From assembly GCA_002410065.1 (NCBI GenBank), contig DHQB01000007.1:139692-203691 (forward strand): a stretch of 64,000 nt of DNA. The letters run 5' to 3'. This DNA comes from Bacteroidales bacterium UBA5349. GTDB taxonomy: Bacteria > Bacteroidota > Bacteroidia > Bacteroidales > Tenuifilaceae. The notes under the pieces are model-generated. The model was not told the DNA's origin. It searched no databases and saw only the letters and a list, made by a program, of their open reading frames with translations. The position numbers were made by a program, and so were the translations under genes. Shown here piece by piece: positions 16,714 to 26,413 of this stretch; position 1 is the stretch's first letter; each line of letters begins with the position of its first letter.

Positions 16714-17965
16714 CATATTTAGTATTCTTCTTAAATGGAGCCTTGGCATCGCAATAGTTTGGGGTGTTTGGTTTATTCTATTAAAACGGATAAATCAATT
16801 CCGAGCCATTCGGTTTTTCATCGCTTTTGGTCTTTTGTTTTCCATGTTAGCACCTTTACTTACACCATGGTTACTGAGGATATTTACTGCTCCTGAAGCA
16901 AACTTTCCGCTTCTGTTCTCTATTTCATTGCCTGAGTTAACCATTGTGCCAATAGAACACCAGAGCACCCTTAGTCTTTCATCAATAGTGTTTTATATTT
17001 CTATTGTAATATCCAGTGCACTATTGTTTAGGCTTATACTAAATCTGATTAAAATATTCAGCCTTGCTAAAGCAGGAAAAATTATAAATCGCAAGGAGAT
17101 AACCATTATAGAGCACACCAAAAGTATTCCTCCATTCTCTTTTTTTAGATACTGTTTCATTAATCCCAGCAACATCTCTACTGATAAAACAGAATTGATA
17201 GTAGCCCATGAAATTGCCCATAAAAAGCACTACCATAGCATAGATGCAATTCTTTTGGAACTTATTGGAGTTATCCAATGGTATAATCCATTTTATTGGA
17301 TACTAAAAAAAGTGCTTATAGAAATTCACGAGTATCAGGCCGATGGTGAGGTAATTGCAAAATCAGCTGATTCAGAAAAATATATGGACTCCATAGTTTC
17401 CGTTGCCTTTAATGGGATAGCGCTATCTCTTGGCAATAATTTCAACAAATCATTAACCATTAAACGCTTAGCCATGATGAACACTAAAAAAGTAAAAAAA
17501 TATGCCGTACCGGCATTAGCTCTATCCTTTATGCTCGCATTTTCCCTAATGCTTATCATTTCATGCGACAATTCGGGAACACAAAAAAATGCCTCTGAAA
17601 CGGTTGCACTGGAAGAAAAAAACACGCCTATCAACGAATTGGTTTTTATTCAAGTAGAGAATATGCCTAAATTTAAAGGGGATGACTCAAAGGAGCAAAC
17701 TATTTTCAGAAGTTACATTAATGAAAACCTTAAATACCCAGAAATTGCAGCTGAAAATGGTATTGCAGGTAAAGTTTTTGTAAGTTTTATAATTGAGACC
17801 GATGGTACGGTTAGTACTGTAAAAGTTGAAAAAGGTGTTGACCCTTCGCTTGATAAAGAAGCAATTCGGGTTGTTGAATCGAGCCCCAAATGGGAACCAG
17901 GCACGCAAAAAGGAAAAAATGTGCGAGTGCAATACACTATGCCTATCACATTTTCACTAGAATAA
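16700..17965 (+). CDS. BlaR1-like M56 membrane metalloprotease with C-terminal TonB domain
   Basis: The 421-residue protein has several N-terminal transmembrane helices, then a cytoplasmic M56 protease domain with HEIAH at 170-174, another helix (about 272-292), a linker, and a C-terminal TonB-type domain (about 335-421, ending VRVQYTMPITFSLE). In BlaR1 the C-terminal sensor is a penicillin-binding domain. Here it is replaced by a TonB_C fold, a common Bacteroidota variant whose ligand is unknown. Through the overlapping BlaI gene it should control its own operon by cleaving the repressor. Confidence 0.92.
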   Translation: METASIFSILLKWSLGIAIVWGVWFILLKRINQFRAIRFFIAFGLLFSMLAPLLTPWLLRIFTAPEANFPLLFSISLPELTIVPIEHQSTLSLSSIVFYISIVISSALLFRLILNLIKIFSLAKAGKIINRKEITIIEHTKSIPPFSFFRYCFINPSNISTDKTELIVAHEIAHKKHYHSIDAILLELIGVIQWYNPFYWILKKVLIEIHEYQADGEVIAKSADSEKYMDSIVSVAFNGIALSLGNNFNKSLTIKRLAMMNTKKVKKYAVPALALSFMLAFSLMLIISCDNSGTQKNASETVALEEKNTPINELVFIQVENMPKFKGDDSKEQTIFRSYINENLKYPEIAAENGIAGKVFVSFIIETDGTVSTVKVEKGVDPSLDKEAIRVVESSPKWEPGTQKGKNVRVQYTMPITFSLE

Positions 17966-17975
17966 TGAATAATGC

Positions 17976-18016
17976 AAAGCCAGCATTGGTTGCAACAATT
18001 TACTAATGCTGGCTTT
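17976..18016 (+). terminator. Terminator of the blaI-blaR1 operon
   Basis: Twelve-base arms (17976-17987 and 18005-18016) begin 10 bases after the blaR1-like stop. An upstream ATG at 17972 runs straight through this hairpin, which argues that translation of the next gene starts later. Confidence 0.75.
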
Positions 18017-18037
18017 CTTAAAAATTCTCTTTTAAAT

Positions 18038-19327
18038 ATGCGTTCACTTATTTTTACTTTTGTAACTGCATTAGTTCTTTTATCAACTACCTATGCTCAA
18101 AACAAGCTTATATCAACCTCAGCAAATGCATTTAATGTACTTGTCAGTGGAGATGAGCAAATCATATCATTACAAAAAGAACTGCAGATTGACTCGTTAA
18201 ATACTGCGTTATGGCTAATGCTTGGAAATGCATGGGAGGTGCAGTTAAATTTCGATAGTGCCTTTACAGCCTATCACTATGCAGTGCTATCAGATAGCAC
18301 TTGTTTAAAATGCTTACAACAGCTAGCTGGAGCAACAGCAACACAGGGAGACATAAACCACGCAATTAAACTCTATAAAAAAGCCCTTACCCTTGACTCT
18401 GCAAATATTTCTACCCGTTCGCAGTTAGCAAGGCTACTTAAACGCGATGCTCGATATGATGATGCACTAAATCAATTCACCATGCTGCTAATGGCCGATT
18501 CAACAAACTACTACGTTTGGGAGCAAATTGGCGATTGTGCATTAAAAACCAATAGTATTGATCTTGGGCTTTACGCATATAGCAAATCGTTTGAACTAAA
18601 ACCTCAGAATTTACCTCTTGCAGTTAAGCTGATAAATGGGTTAATTAAAGTGGCAATGCCTTACTATGAAATTTTCCCAATTGTTGAAACGGCAATGAAG
18701 TTCGACTCAACCTACATCCCTATTGTAAGGGCAAAAGGATATCTACATTACCTTAATCAGAATTATAGCAAAGCCGACTATTGGCTTGACAAAGCATCTG
18801 CTTTAGGGGATTCATCTCGCTTTACACTAAAGTTCTCTGGTCTTGCAAAGTTTCAAACAGGGAACTATTACAATGCTGCGAAAAATCTTGAGAAAGCATT
18901 TGCATACGACACAACCGATAATGCACTTAATTTTGTTTATGCAAAAACCCTTATTGAGATAGGCGATAGGCAAAAAGCTGTGGCAATACTTAACATGACA
19001 GAGGAACTACTAACTCCCTCACCATACGAAATGGCAATGCTTTATGCTACCAGAGCCGATGCATTCTCACGAGGTCAACAGTACAGGAGCGCAATCGAAC
19101 AATTCAACACGGCCTACAACTTTAACCCCGACCAGTACGAATATCTTTATAGGATTGGCTGGTGCCACCATAGCGCTAAAGAATATAGGCAGGCCATTGA
19201 TGTACTTACTAACTTTTTAGACAAAGCGGAACAGGAGGAGCCTCCAAAACCTTCAACACAAAATAGGGTTTGGCATGCTAAGCGTCTTTTAAAAGATGCA
19301 AAAAAGGAGGCATTTTTTAACGAATAA
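18038..19327 (+). CDS. Secreted tetratricopeptide-repeat protein
   Basis: The start is placed at ATG 18038 because it begins a clean signal peptide (RSLIFTFVTALVLLSTTYAQ) and because the alternative start at 17972 lies inside the preceding terminator. The mature protein (about 410 residues) is a row of TPR units with recurring A-x4-Y/F-x-KAL-LD patterns, for example HAIKLYKKALTLDSANIST and QYRSAIEQFNTAYNFNPDQ. TPR solenoids mediate protein-protein contact. The location should be periplasmic. No catalytic domain is visible and the partner is unknown. Confidence 0.85.
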   Translation: MRSLIFTFVTALVLLSTTYAQNKLISTSANAFNVLVSGDEQIISLQKELQIDSLNTALWLMLGNAWEVQLNFDSAFTAYHYAVLSDSTCLKCLQQLAGATATQGDINHAIKLYKKALTLDSANISTRSQLARLLKRDARYDDALNQFTMLLMADSTNYYVWEQIGDCALKTNSIDLGLYAYSKSFELKPQNLPLAVKLINGLIKVAMPYYEIFPIVETAMKFDSTYIPIVRAKGYLHYLNQNYSKADYWLDKASALGDSSRFTLKFSGLAKFQTGNYYNAAKNLEKAFAYDTTDNALNFVYAKTLIEIGDRQKAVAILNMTEELLTPSPYEMAMLYATRADAFSRGQQYRSAIEQFNTAYNFNPDQYEYLYRIGWCHHSAKEYRQAIDVLTNFLDKAEQEEPPKPSTQNRVWHAKRLLKDAKKEAFFNE

Positions 19328-19467
19328 ACTTCACCTTTCTTCACTTTTCCAGAACCTTACAGAAATAAGCCGCTCAACTAATGGCAATAGCCTATGCCAA
19401 GAAAAGTATGTATTTATTAACTGAAAACTAGGATGGTTTATTAACTGGGATATTGAGCTATAAACGC

Positions 19468-20232
19468 TTAAACATTCTTTTTAAGCAGAACTTTTTTAAT
19501 CTGGTTTATGGTCCAGTTTATTCTCTTGGCATAATAAGGGCTTGCCATGAGTGAAAGTGACTCCGCCATATCGTCAAGTTTAGCCAGTGCGGGTTCGCCA
19601 ATTGCTATAAGAGTATCGACAATTCGTTCGGTTTCCTTAGCGTTTGAGGTCACAAAAAAGCGTTCTAGTAAGGGTTCAACCGCTTTTTCACCAAAAAGGA
19701 TTAGCTCATCGAAATTACCCAGTAAAACCTGATAAGCCATCCGCTGCAATTCATCCGCTGGGATAAAATCAGGAAAATTCTCCTTAAGTATAGCTGCAGC
19801 CTCAATACGCATGAGTAGGTTCTGATCGCAGAGCAATTCTCCTAGTTGAGTTGCTTCAATAGTCCTCATCTTTTGCTTAAGATCAGGGTCTAACTGATTT
19901 CTATGCTCATCCCTCTTCTTTACAAAGATCTGAGTCTTTCGGGCAAGTACCCCCTGAGCGGTTAGCAAAACAATAACCGGAACACCTCCGTGGTAATAAT
20001 ATATATCAGAAATCTTTAAGGGTAAATCTCTAAAAGCAGGCACATCGGAGGGTTTAAGCCACCAATACTCATTAAGAACATCAGGTAAACTTTTACGAGC
20101 CTGAAAGCGTGCAACCTCAAGATCAAGCCCAGCACGAATCTCAACAATATCGCCCTTCTGCAATCGGGTTGCATAACGGTACGAGTAAAATTCGTTATCC
20201 CTATGATCGTTAGAAACTAATGGTAAATCCAT
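19468..20232 (-). CDS. Protein of unknown function with HEAT-like C-terminal half
   Basis: I do not recognise the N-terminal half. The ATG at 20232 (254 aa) is preferred over an upstream GTG at 20253. Residues about 1-125 are beta-rich with a WWLKPSDVP segment and no catalytic motif. Residues about 130-250 are helical with repeated pairs such as LMRIEAAAILKENFPDF and VDTLIAIGEPALAKLDDMA, resembling HEAT/armadillo repeats. There is no signal peptide, so it is cytosolic. It stands alone, divergent from the nucleosidase gene. Confidence 0.7.
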   Translation of the reverse strand: MDLPLVSNDHRDNEFYSYRYATRLQKGDIVEIRAGLDLEVARFQARKSLPDVLNEYWWLKPSDVPAFRDLPLKISDIYYYHGGVPVIVLLTAQGVLARKTQIFVKKRDEHRNQLDPDLKQKMRTIEATQLGELLCDQNLLMRIEAAAILKENFPDFIPADELQRMAYQVLLGNFDELILFGEKAVEPLLERFFVTSNAKETERIVDTLIAIGEPALAKLDDMAESLSLMASPYYAKRINWTINQIKKVLLKKNV

Positions 20233-20482
20233 AGTAATACACTGATTTATCACGGTGTAACAATGGTCTTATTGCTTAACTCATAAACTTCTTCTGCCCT
20301 GCTACTGTATAAAAACCTACACAAGATACAATAAAGTACATAATAAATAAAATTTTGCATCAGAGATTTCAGCTTAGTTCTGCAATTCCTTAAAATGATT
20401 AATATTCTGACAATTGCACAAAATAAAGGGAGTAGGTTATAATTCACTTATTATTTTTAAACCATTTAAATTATAAATACCC

Positions 20483-20490
20483 TAAATTTG
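20483..20490 (+). promoter_or_regulatory. -7 promoter element of the nucleosidase gene
   Basis: TAAATTTG matches TAnnTTTG and lies 23 bases upstream of the ATG at 20514. The -33 region is only T-rich. Confidence 0.55.
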
Positions 20491-20513
20491 TTCTTTACAA
20501 AAAAAGCAATAAA

Positions 20514-21224
20514 ATGAGTGATATCAGAACAATTCTATTGGTTATGGCAATGCACGATGAAGCCAAAAGCATTATTGAAAGTATAGGGCTTAAGCTTCAA
20601 AAAAAACATAACTCAAAACTACCAACTGAAACTTTTAGCGGAAAATATAATGATAAACAGATATGGCTTCAACTCAACGGAAAATGCCCTAGATTTGGTG
20701 TTGATAACATTGGAACTGATGCATCCGTGCTAAACGTATATACTGGCATTGAGAACCATAACCCCGACCTAATTCTAAACGCAGGAACTGCTGGAGGGTT
20801 TGCACGCGCTAACGCTAAGGTTGGCGATATTTACCTCAGCTATCCATACGTTTATCATCACGACAGAAGGATTAATATACCCGGTTTTACCGAGTATGGT
20901 ATTGGGAAATACACTTGTTATCCCTGTTTGGATATTACCAAAAAATTAGGCGTTAAAGCTGGGGTTGTTTCAACTGGTAATTCACTCGATCATACTCCTT
21001 TGGATTTGGAGATTATAGAACAATACAACGGTGAAGTTAAGGAAATGGAGGCTGCTGCAATTGCATGGGTAGCCAATATCTTTGGTATTCCCTTTTTAGC
21101 CATTAAAGCTATTACAGATATAGTAGATGGGTCTGAAACAACCGAGGATGAGTTTTTGAAAAACCTCAACTATGCATCAAAAGTACTTGGGGAGAAAACT
21201 ATTGAGCTAATTGAAGTGCTTTAG
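20514..21224 (+). CDS. mtnN: 5'-methylthioadenosine/S-adenosylhomocysteine nucleosidase-like phosphorylase fold enzyme
   Basis: The 236-residue protein belongs to the PNP/MTAN superfamily. Catalytic residues of MTA/SAH nucleosidase can be placed at Glu16 (MAMHDE), Glu179 in KEMEAAA, and Asp202 in KAITD, with spacings (163 and 23) close to those of the E. coli enzyme. It would cleave adenine from MTA and SAH in methionine salvage and the methyl cycle. The sequence is divergent and resembles plant-type MTA nucleosidases more than E. coli Pfs, so SAH activity is uncertain. It is a single cytosolic gene ending 3 bases from a convergent operon. Confidence 0.85.
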   Translation: MSDIRTILLVMAMHDEAKSIIESIGLKLQKKHNSKLPTETFSGKYNDKQIWLQLNGKCPRFGVDNIGTDASVLNVYTGIENHNPDLILNAGTAGGFARANAKVGDIYLSYPYVYHHDRRINIPGFTEYGIGKYTCYPCLDITKKLGVKAGVVSTGNSLDHTPLDLEIIEQYNGEVKEMEAAAIAWVANIFGIPFLAIKAITDIVDGSETTEDEFLKNLNYASKVLGEKTIELIEVL

Positions 21225-21226
21225 CC

Positions 21227-22279
21227 CTATCGTACACCATAGTATTGCTTGTACCAAACCACAAACCTACTGATCCCTTCACTAATCGCTGTGTTGGGCT
21301 TAAAGTTCAACTTCTCCCATAGATTATCAACGTTTGCCCATGTTGCAGGCACATCGCCTGGCTGAAGAGGCATTAAATTCATTTGAGTTTTTTTGCCTAG
21401 CGATTCCTCAATGCTTTTAATAAAGTCCATTAACTTTACTGGGCTGCAATTCCCAATATTGTAGATTTGATACGGTGCTACTGAACTCGAAGGATCAGGC
21501 TTTGCCCCACTCCAGTTAGGGTTGCCAATTGGAACATCATCTATTACCCGAACAACGCCTTCTACAATATCATCGATATAGGTAAAATCGCGCTGCATAT
21601 TCCCATCATTAAAAACATCTATGGGTTTACCCTCGAGAATGGCTTTGGTGAAAAGAAACAAAGCCATATCAGGGCGTCCCCATGGACCATATACAGTGAA
21701 GAAACGTAGGCCTGTTGTTGGAATACCATACAAATAGCTGTAGGTATGCGCCATTAGCTCATTGCTCTTCTTACTTGCTGCGTAAAGGCTTATGGGATGA
21801 TCAACATTATGGCTTGTGGAAAAGGGCATAGTCTCGTTTAAGCCATAAACACTGGAACTGCTGGCATAAACTAAATGTTCAATCTGATTATCTCTGCATG
21901 CTTCTAAAATATTGAGAAATCCAACAATATTGCTCTGAGCATACACAAAAGGATTCTCCATGCTATACCTCACCCCTGCCTGAGCAGCCAGATTACAAAC
22001 CCTATCGAATTTGAACTGCTTAAAAATGCTATTCAACCCTTTATCCTCTAGGTTTAGCTTAATGAAAGAGTAGTTAGGACTAGTTTTACTAACTATTGGC
22101 TTTCCGTACTCAATCTGATCTTTTTCTATTCCGGCAATCTTAAGTCTTGAGTATTTTAGGTTTACATCGTAGTAATCGTTTATACAATCGATACCTACCA
22201 CCTCATCGCCTCTTTCTACTAAGCGTTTGGCAAGATGAAATCCGATGAAACCTGCTGTACCTGTTACTAAAACCTTCAT
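21227..22279 (-). CDS. NAD-dependent nucleotide-sugar epimerase (UDP-glucuronate 4-epimerase type)
   Basis: The 350-residue extended short-chain dehydrogenase has the NAD loop GTAGFIG (7-13) and the catalytic YAASK. The segment [12 protein letters not shown] after the second strand is typical of UDP-uronic acid 4-epimerases (the CapI/LspL/GAE group). It would interconvert UDP-GlcA and UDP-GalA, or N-acetylated uronates such as UDP-GlcNAcA and UDP-GalNAcA. It is last in the five-gene operon, 15 bases after the dehydrogenase that makes the uronate. That favours a uronate substrate, but which one cannot be read from the sequence. Confidence 0.88.
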   Translation of the reverse strand: MKVLVTGTAGFIGFHLAKRLVERGDEVVGIDCINDYYDVNLKYSRLKIAGIEKDQIEYGKPIVSKTSPNYSFIKLNLEDKGLNSIFKQFKFDRVCNLAAQAGVRYSMENPFVYAQSNIVGFLNILEACRDNQIEHLVYASSSSVYGLNETMPFSTSHNVDHPISLYAASKKSNELMAHTYSYLYGIPTTGLRFFTVYGPWGRPDMALFLFTKAILEGKPIDVFNDGNMQRDFTYIDDIVEGVVRVIDDVPIGNPNWSGAKPDPSSSVAPYQIYNIGNCSPVKLMDFIKSIEESLGKKTQMNLMPLQPGDVPATWANVDNLWEKLNFKPNTAISEGISRFVVWYKQYYGVR

Positions 22280-22294
22280 AGCAAAACAAAATTA

Positions 22295-23596
22295 TTATAA
22301 ACTCCAGTAGCTAATTCCTTTTGGCTTATTCTTCACAAAAGCACCTTTAACATCAACAAAAACGCCGCCCTCGGATGCAAATTTAGTAAAGTACTCCGAA
22401 TCAATTTTTAGATACTGCTGATGGTTTACGGCAACAATAATGGCATCATACTTACCAGTTGGTTCCTTGGCTAGGGAAAACCCATACTCATGCTCAACCT
22501 CACTCGAATCAGCATATGGATCAACAATATCCAAATTCTTAATACCATATGATTTTAGCTCATTTACTATGTCAACCACCTTTGAATTCCGGATATCGCT
22601 TACGTTCTCCTTAAAGGTAACTCCCATAATAAGTATCCTCGATTCCTTTACATTTTTATCGCCAGCAATAATTTTCTTTACAACTTGCTTTGCTATATAT
22701 CCCCCCATTGAATCGTTGATAAATCTGCCTGCGCTAATGATTTGAGGGTGATAACCAAGTTCTTTAGCCTTATATACAAGATAATAGGGATCAACTCCTA
22801 TGCAATGCCCGCCAACAAGACCTGGGAAAAACTTAAGAAAATTCCATTTTGTACCTGCTGCCTCTAAAACCTCATAGGTATTAATCCCCATGCGGGAGAA
22901 GATAAGCGATAGCTCATTCATGAATGCGATATTGATATCGCGCTGGGTATTCTCAATTACCTTTGCCGCTTCGGCAACCTTAATTGTGCTTGCCCTAAAC
23001 ACACCTGCCGTAATAATTAATTCATAGGTTTTGGCAATTAGCTCAGCCGATTCGGCATCGCAACCGCTAGATACCTTAACAATACGGGTTAGTGTATGCT
23101 CTAAATCACCCGGATTTATTCGCTCTGGCGAAAAGCCCACCTTAAAATCGTCAATAAATTTTAATCCTGAAATTTTCTCAAGAAGTGGTACACATTCCTC
23201 TTCGGTGCAGCCAGGGTAAACCGTTGATTCATAAACAACATAATCGCCCTTTTTAAGTACTTTGGCTACCATCTCCGTTGCTGATAGCAACGGTTTTAGG
23301 TCGGGCAGGTTATGATCGTTGATTGGCGTAGGTACTGCAACAATGAAGAATTTTGCCCCTTTAAGATCATCGGGATTTGCGGTATAGTTTATATCACAAT
23401 TCTCAAAAGCCTTAGGTTCAAGCTCGCGACTTGGGTCAATCCCTTTTCTGATCAGCTCTATCCTGTCAGGCTTAATATCGAAACCTACAACAGCCAATTT
23501 CTTAGCAAATTCAATGGCAATGGGCAAACCAACATAACCTAAGCCTATTACAGCAAGTTTTTCCTGCTTGTCGATAAGCTTTTTATATAGATTCAT
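22295..23596 (-). CDS. UDP-N-acetyl-hexosamine 6-dehydrogenase (WbpA/WbpO/TviB type)
   Basis: The 433-residue protein is a UDP-glucose/GDP-mannose dehydrogenase family member. It has the N-terminal Rossmann motif GLGYVGLP, the central domain, and the catalytic Cys in GGHCIGVDPYYL (about residue 263). The RKGIDPSRELE stretch after the NAD site is characteristic of enzymes oxidising UDP-GlcNAc or UDP-GalNAc rather than UDP-Glc. It performs two NAD-dependent oxidations at C6, giving the N-acetyl-uronate. Genes on the same strand encode the next steps (oxidase, aminotransferase, acetyltransferase), which points to UDP-GlcNAc as substrate. Confidence 0.88.
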   Translation of the reverse strand: MNLYKKLIDKQEKLAVIGLGYVGLPIAIEFAKKLAVVGFDIKPDRIELIRKGIDPSRELEPKAFENCDINYTANPDDLKGAKFFIVAVPTPINDHNLPDLKPLLSATEMVAKVLKKGDYVVYESTVYPGCTEEECVPLLEKISGLKFIDDFKVGFSPERINPGDLEHTLTRIVKVSSGCDAESAELIAKTYELIITAGVFRASTIKVAEAAKVIENTQRDINIAFMNELSLIFSRMGINTYEVLEAAGTKWNFLKFFPGLVGGHCIGVDPYYLVYKAKELGYHPQIISAGRFINDSMGGYIAKQVVKKIIAGDKNVKESRILIMGVTFKENVSDIRNSKVVDIVNELKSYGIKNLDIVDPYADSSEVEHEYGFSLAKEPTGKYDAIIVAVNHQQYLKIDSEYFTKFASEGGVFVDVKGAFVKNKPKGISYWSL

Positions 23597-23607
23597 ACTT
23601 TAAAACT

Positions 23608-24552
23608 TTAAATGTTTTTGCAATAGGGATGATAATCGCCTGAAAGACCAATGGGTGTAGTATTACGAATATGGTGCACTGTTTGAATGGATACTTTTGA
23701 ATCGGATAATCCAAAACCTTTCCCCTTTAGAATTTCCTGATAGGTTACAGTATGCAAATCGGTAAAGCCTCCACTAAACTCAAGTTCTTCACCTTCAACT
23801 GTGATTGATCTGTAAGTTCGTTGTCCAGTTGCTAAAACTGTTGCTGGCACATCGGCACTATCAACGCTGAGGAACCAACGTACACGCGCTCTTTTTAAAC
23901 CTAAATACCCTGCAGCCTTTTCAGGACGCGAAACGTGAACAATATTCTCCTGAACATCCCCAAAAATCCACGTTAGCATATCGAAAAAGTGAACACCTAT
24001 GTTTGTTGCAACACCACCCGATTTTTGGATATCCCCTTTCCATGAAATGAAATACCAACGGCCTCTGCTTGTAATATAGGTAAGATCTATATCAAATATT
24101 TTATCCTTTGGCGCTTGCTCAACCTTCTTTTTAAGGGCAACGATTGATGGATGATATCTTAGCTGCAGAATAGTATTCACCTTTCGCCCTGTTTCCTTCT
24201 CAATCTCAGATAGCGCATCAACATTCCATGGATTTAGTACAATGGGCTTTTCGCAAATGGCATCGGCACCATGTCGAAGCGCAAAGCGAATGTGGGAATC
24301 GTGCAAATAGTTTGGGGTACAAATACTAACATAATCAATCTTAACACCTTGGCGCTTGAGCTTATCAAAATGTCTATCGTAACGCTCAAACTCAATAAAG
24401 AAATCGGACTCGGGGAAAAAGTTGTCCAAAATTCCTACGCAATCATTATTATCGAGCGATGCAAGCAAATTATTACCAGTATCCTTAATGGCCCGTAAAT
24501 GGCGAGGTGCGATATAACCAGCTAAACCAATTAAACCGAAATTTTTTACCAT
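23608..24552 (-). CDS. wlbA: UDP-GlcNAcA 3-oxidase, Gfo/Idh/MocA family (WbpB/WlbA type)
   Basis: The 314-residue oxidoreductase has an N-terminal NAD fold (FGLIGLAGYIAPRHLRAI) and the EKP motif of the Gfo/Idh/MocA family (CEKPIVLN, Lys about 103). The GLAGYIAPRH start and the SRGRWYFISWKGD segment are those of WbpB/WlbA, which oxidises C3 of UDP-N-acetylglucosaminuronate. In the known pathway the NADH is recycled with alpha-ketoglutarate and the product goes straight to the partner aminotransferase, whose gene is two positions upstream in this operon. Confidence 0.9.
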   Translation of the reverse strand: MVKNFGLIGLAGYIAPRHLRAIKDTGNNLLASLDNNDCVGILDNFFPESDFFIEFERYDRHFDKLKRQGVKIDYVSICTPNYLHDSHIRFALRHGADAICEKPIVLNPWNVDALSEIEKETGRKVNTILQLRYHPSIVALKKKVEQAPKDKIFDIDLTYITSRGRWYFISWKGDIQKSGGVATNIGVHFFDMLTWIFGDVQENIVHVSRPEKAAGYLGLKRARVRWFLSVDSADVPATVLATGQRTYRSITVEGEELEFSGGFTDLHTVTYQEILKGKGFGLSDSKVSIQTVHHIRNTTPIGLSGDYHPYCKNI

Positions 24553-24565
24553 GACAATTATTGAA

Positions 24566-25144
24566 TTATTCTAATTTTACTAATAAATCATCTTTAAGCA
24601 AATATTCCTGCTTGCTTTCCGGGCAAACTCCAATTCCCTTATCGTTAAAACTTAACCTATGCCCAAACTCACTCATCCATCCAATATGCTTTGCCGGATT
24701 ACCAACAACTAATGCATAGGGCTTAACATCGCGAATTACTACTGCACCTGCGCCTATAAAACAGAACTCGCCAAGCGTGATACCACATACAATCGTTGAG
24801 TTTGCCCCAATGGTTGCCCCTTTTTTTACATAGGTTTTCAGGTACTCGTTCTTTCGGTTAACAGCACTTCGGGGGTTGACAACGTTTGTAAAAACCATGG
24901 ATGGACCTAGAAAAACATCATCCTCACAAATAACACCAGTGTATATCGAAACGTTGTTTTGAACTTTTACATTATTCCCAAGTACAACATCAGGCGATAC
25001 TACCACATTTTGACCAATATTACAGCCATTGCCAATTATGCAACCCGACATGATATGGCTAAAATGCCATATTTTGGTTCCTTCTCCAATCTTACAGCCT
25101 TCATCAATAACTGCTGTTTCGTGGGCAAAATATTGGTTTTTCAT
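24566..25144 (-). CDS. wlbB: Left-handed beta-helix N-acetyltransferase (WbpD/WlbB type)
   Basis: The ATG at 25144 (192 aa) is used; the upstream codon is TTG. The protein is almost entirely hexapeptide repeats (for example IGEGTKIWHFSHI, IGNGCNIGQNVVV), forming a trimeric beta-helix that binds acetyl-CoA. The context and the start YFAHETAVIDEGCKIG fit WbpD/WlbB, which acetylates the 3-amino group of UDP-GlcNAc(3N)A. Genes for the two preceding steps flank it within 50 bases. A related sialic-acid-type acetyltransferase is the main alternative, but the neighbours make it unlikely. Confidence 0.88.
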   Translation of the reverse strand: MKNQYFAHETAVIDEGCKIGEGTKIWHFSHIMSGCIIGNGCNIGQNVVVSPDVVLGNNVKVQNNVSIYTGVICEDDVFLGPSMVFTNVVNPRSAVNRKNEYLKTYVKKGATIGANSTIVCGITLGEFCFIGAGAVVIRDVKPYALVVGNPAKHIGWMSEFGHRLSFNDKGIGVCPESKQEYLLKDDLLVKLE

Positions 25145-25192
25145 CAACTAAACTATAAAGGGTAAGCAAAATTAACCAAAACGGTCATAATA

Positions 25193-26332
25193 TCATAGCA
25201 AACTCAGAACATTATCAGCAATATAATGCTGCACCTCCTGTGTTAGTTCAGTATGCATTGGTAATGAGAGAACTGACTCAGAAAGCATGATACTATTAGG
25301 GTATTCTTTAACCATTTTTTCATTAACATATGGTTCGAGGGCTTTCTGTTTGTGCAAGGGTATAGGGTAGTAAACCATTGCCGGAATCCCTTTCTCACTC
25401 AACTTCTCAATAAGGCGTTTTCTGTCGATATTAACCAACCTCAGCGTGTACTGATGGAATATATGATCTGACCAGCTTACCCTTTGAGGGATGATTAATG
25501 ACTTGCAATCTCTAAACAAAGAATCGTAAAGCATAGCGGCTTCTTGCCTGGCCACATTGTACTCATCAAGGTGCTTTAACTTTACACTAAGAATGGCAGC
25601 CTGTATTGTATCAAGCCTTGAGTTTACGCCAATGGTATCATGGTGGTAACGTATCTTCATACCATGGTTAGCAATAGAACGAATCTCTTCGGCTAGCCTA
25701 TCATCATTCGTAAATAAAGCCCCTCCATCGCCGTAGCAACCTAAGTTTTTAGATGGAAAAAAAGATGTACATCCGATTGTACCAATAGTACCTGCTTTAG
25801 CAGAGTTGCCATTGCTAAAATAATAGGTTGACCCGGTTGCCTGAGCTAAATCTTCAACAACGGCTATACCCTTGTCATTGGCAATTTCCATAATTGCCTC
25901 CATGTTTGCGCATTGCCCAAAAAGATGCACAGGGATTATTGCCTTAGTTTTAGGTGTAATGGCCTTTTTAAGCGCATCAATATTAATGGTAAAATCATCA
26001 AGGTTAACATCAACAAGAATAGGTTTTAAGCCCAGAAGTGCCACAACCTCAACGGTTGCAATAAATGTAAAATCGGGGGTAATCACCTCGTCACCAGGCT
26101 TTAGTTCAAGTGCCATTAGGGCTAACTGAAGTGCATCCGTTCCGTTGGCACATCCAATAACGTGTTTTACTCCCAAATAGGCTGCCAACTCCACCTCAAA
26201 CTGGGCAACCTGTTTTCCTTTAATAAAGGCTGTTTCATCAATAACTTCCTGAATGGCTGCATCAACCTCTGGTTTTATCCTAAGATATTGACCCTTGAGA
26301 TCAACCATTTGTAAATTGGATGGAATACTCAT
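25193..26332 (-). CDS. wlbC: DegT/DnrJ/EryC1/StrS sugar aminotransferase (WbpE/WlbC type)
   Basis: The 379-residue fold-type I PLP enzyme has the Schiff-base lysine in FFPSKNLGCYGDGG (about 186) and the family N-terminus MVDLKGQYLRIKPEVD. With the oxidase and acetyltransferase of the same operon it completes the Wbp/Wlb series by transaminating UDP-3-oxo-GlcNAcA with glutamate to UDP-GlcNAc(3N)A. It is the first gene of the operon, 81 bases after the rny stop, and the rny terminator hairpin lies in that gap. The pathway product is used for O-antigen or capsule. No polymerase or glycosyltransferase is in this operon. Confidence 0.9.
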   Translation of the reverse strand: MSIPSNLQMVDLKGQYLRIKPEVDAAIQEVIDETAFIKGKQVAQFEVELAAYLGVKHVIGCANGTDALQLALMALELKPGDEVITPDFTFIATVEVVALLGLKPILVDVNLDDFTINIDALKKAITPKTKAIIPVHLFGQCANMEAIMEIANDKGIAVVEDLAQATGSTYYFSNGNSAKAGTIGTIGCTSFFPSKNLGCYGDGGALFTNDDRLAEEIRSIANHGMKIRYHHDTIGVNSRLDTIQAAILSVKLKHLDEYNVARQEAAMLYDSLFRDCKSLIIPQRVSWSDHIFHQYTLRLVNIDRKRLIEKLSEKGIPAMVYYPIPLHKQKALEPYVNEKMVKEYPNSIMLSESVLSLPMHTELTQEVQHYIADNVLSLL

Positions 26333-26348
26333 AAGAATTGGTTTTTAA

Positions 26349-26385
26349 TAAAAAAAGCCCCTTCGAGTAGTACTCAGCTGGGGCT
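26349..26385 (-). terminator. Terminator of rny
   Basis: Arms AGCCCC (26356-26361) and GGGGCT (26380-26385) with an inner GAGTA/TACTC pair are followed on the minus strand by seven T residues. It separates rny from the sugar-biosynthesis operon. Confidence 0.75.
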
Positions 26386-26413
26386 AAATATAAATTATTG
26401 CCAAAACATGCTA

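Noticed and set aside
17972..18037. N-terminal extension of the TPR protein from ATG 17972
   Set aside because: This stretch is the terminator of the preceding operon, and ATG 18038 begins a proper signal peptide.
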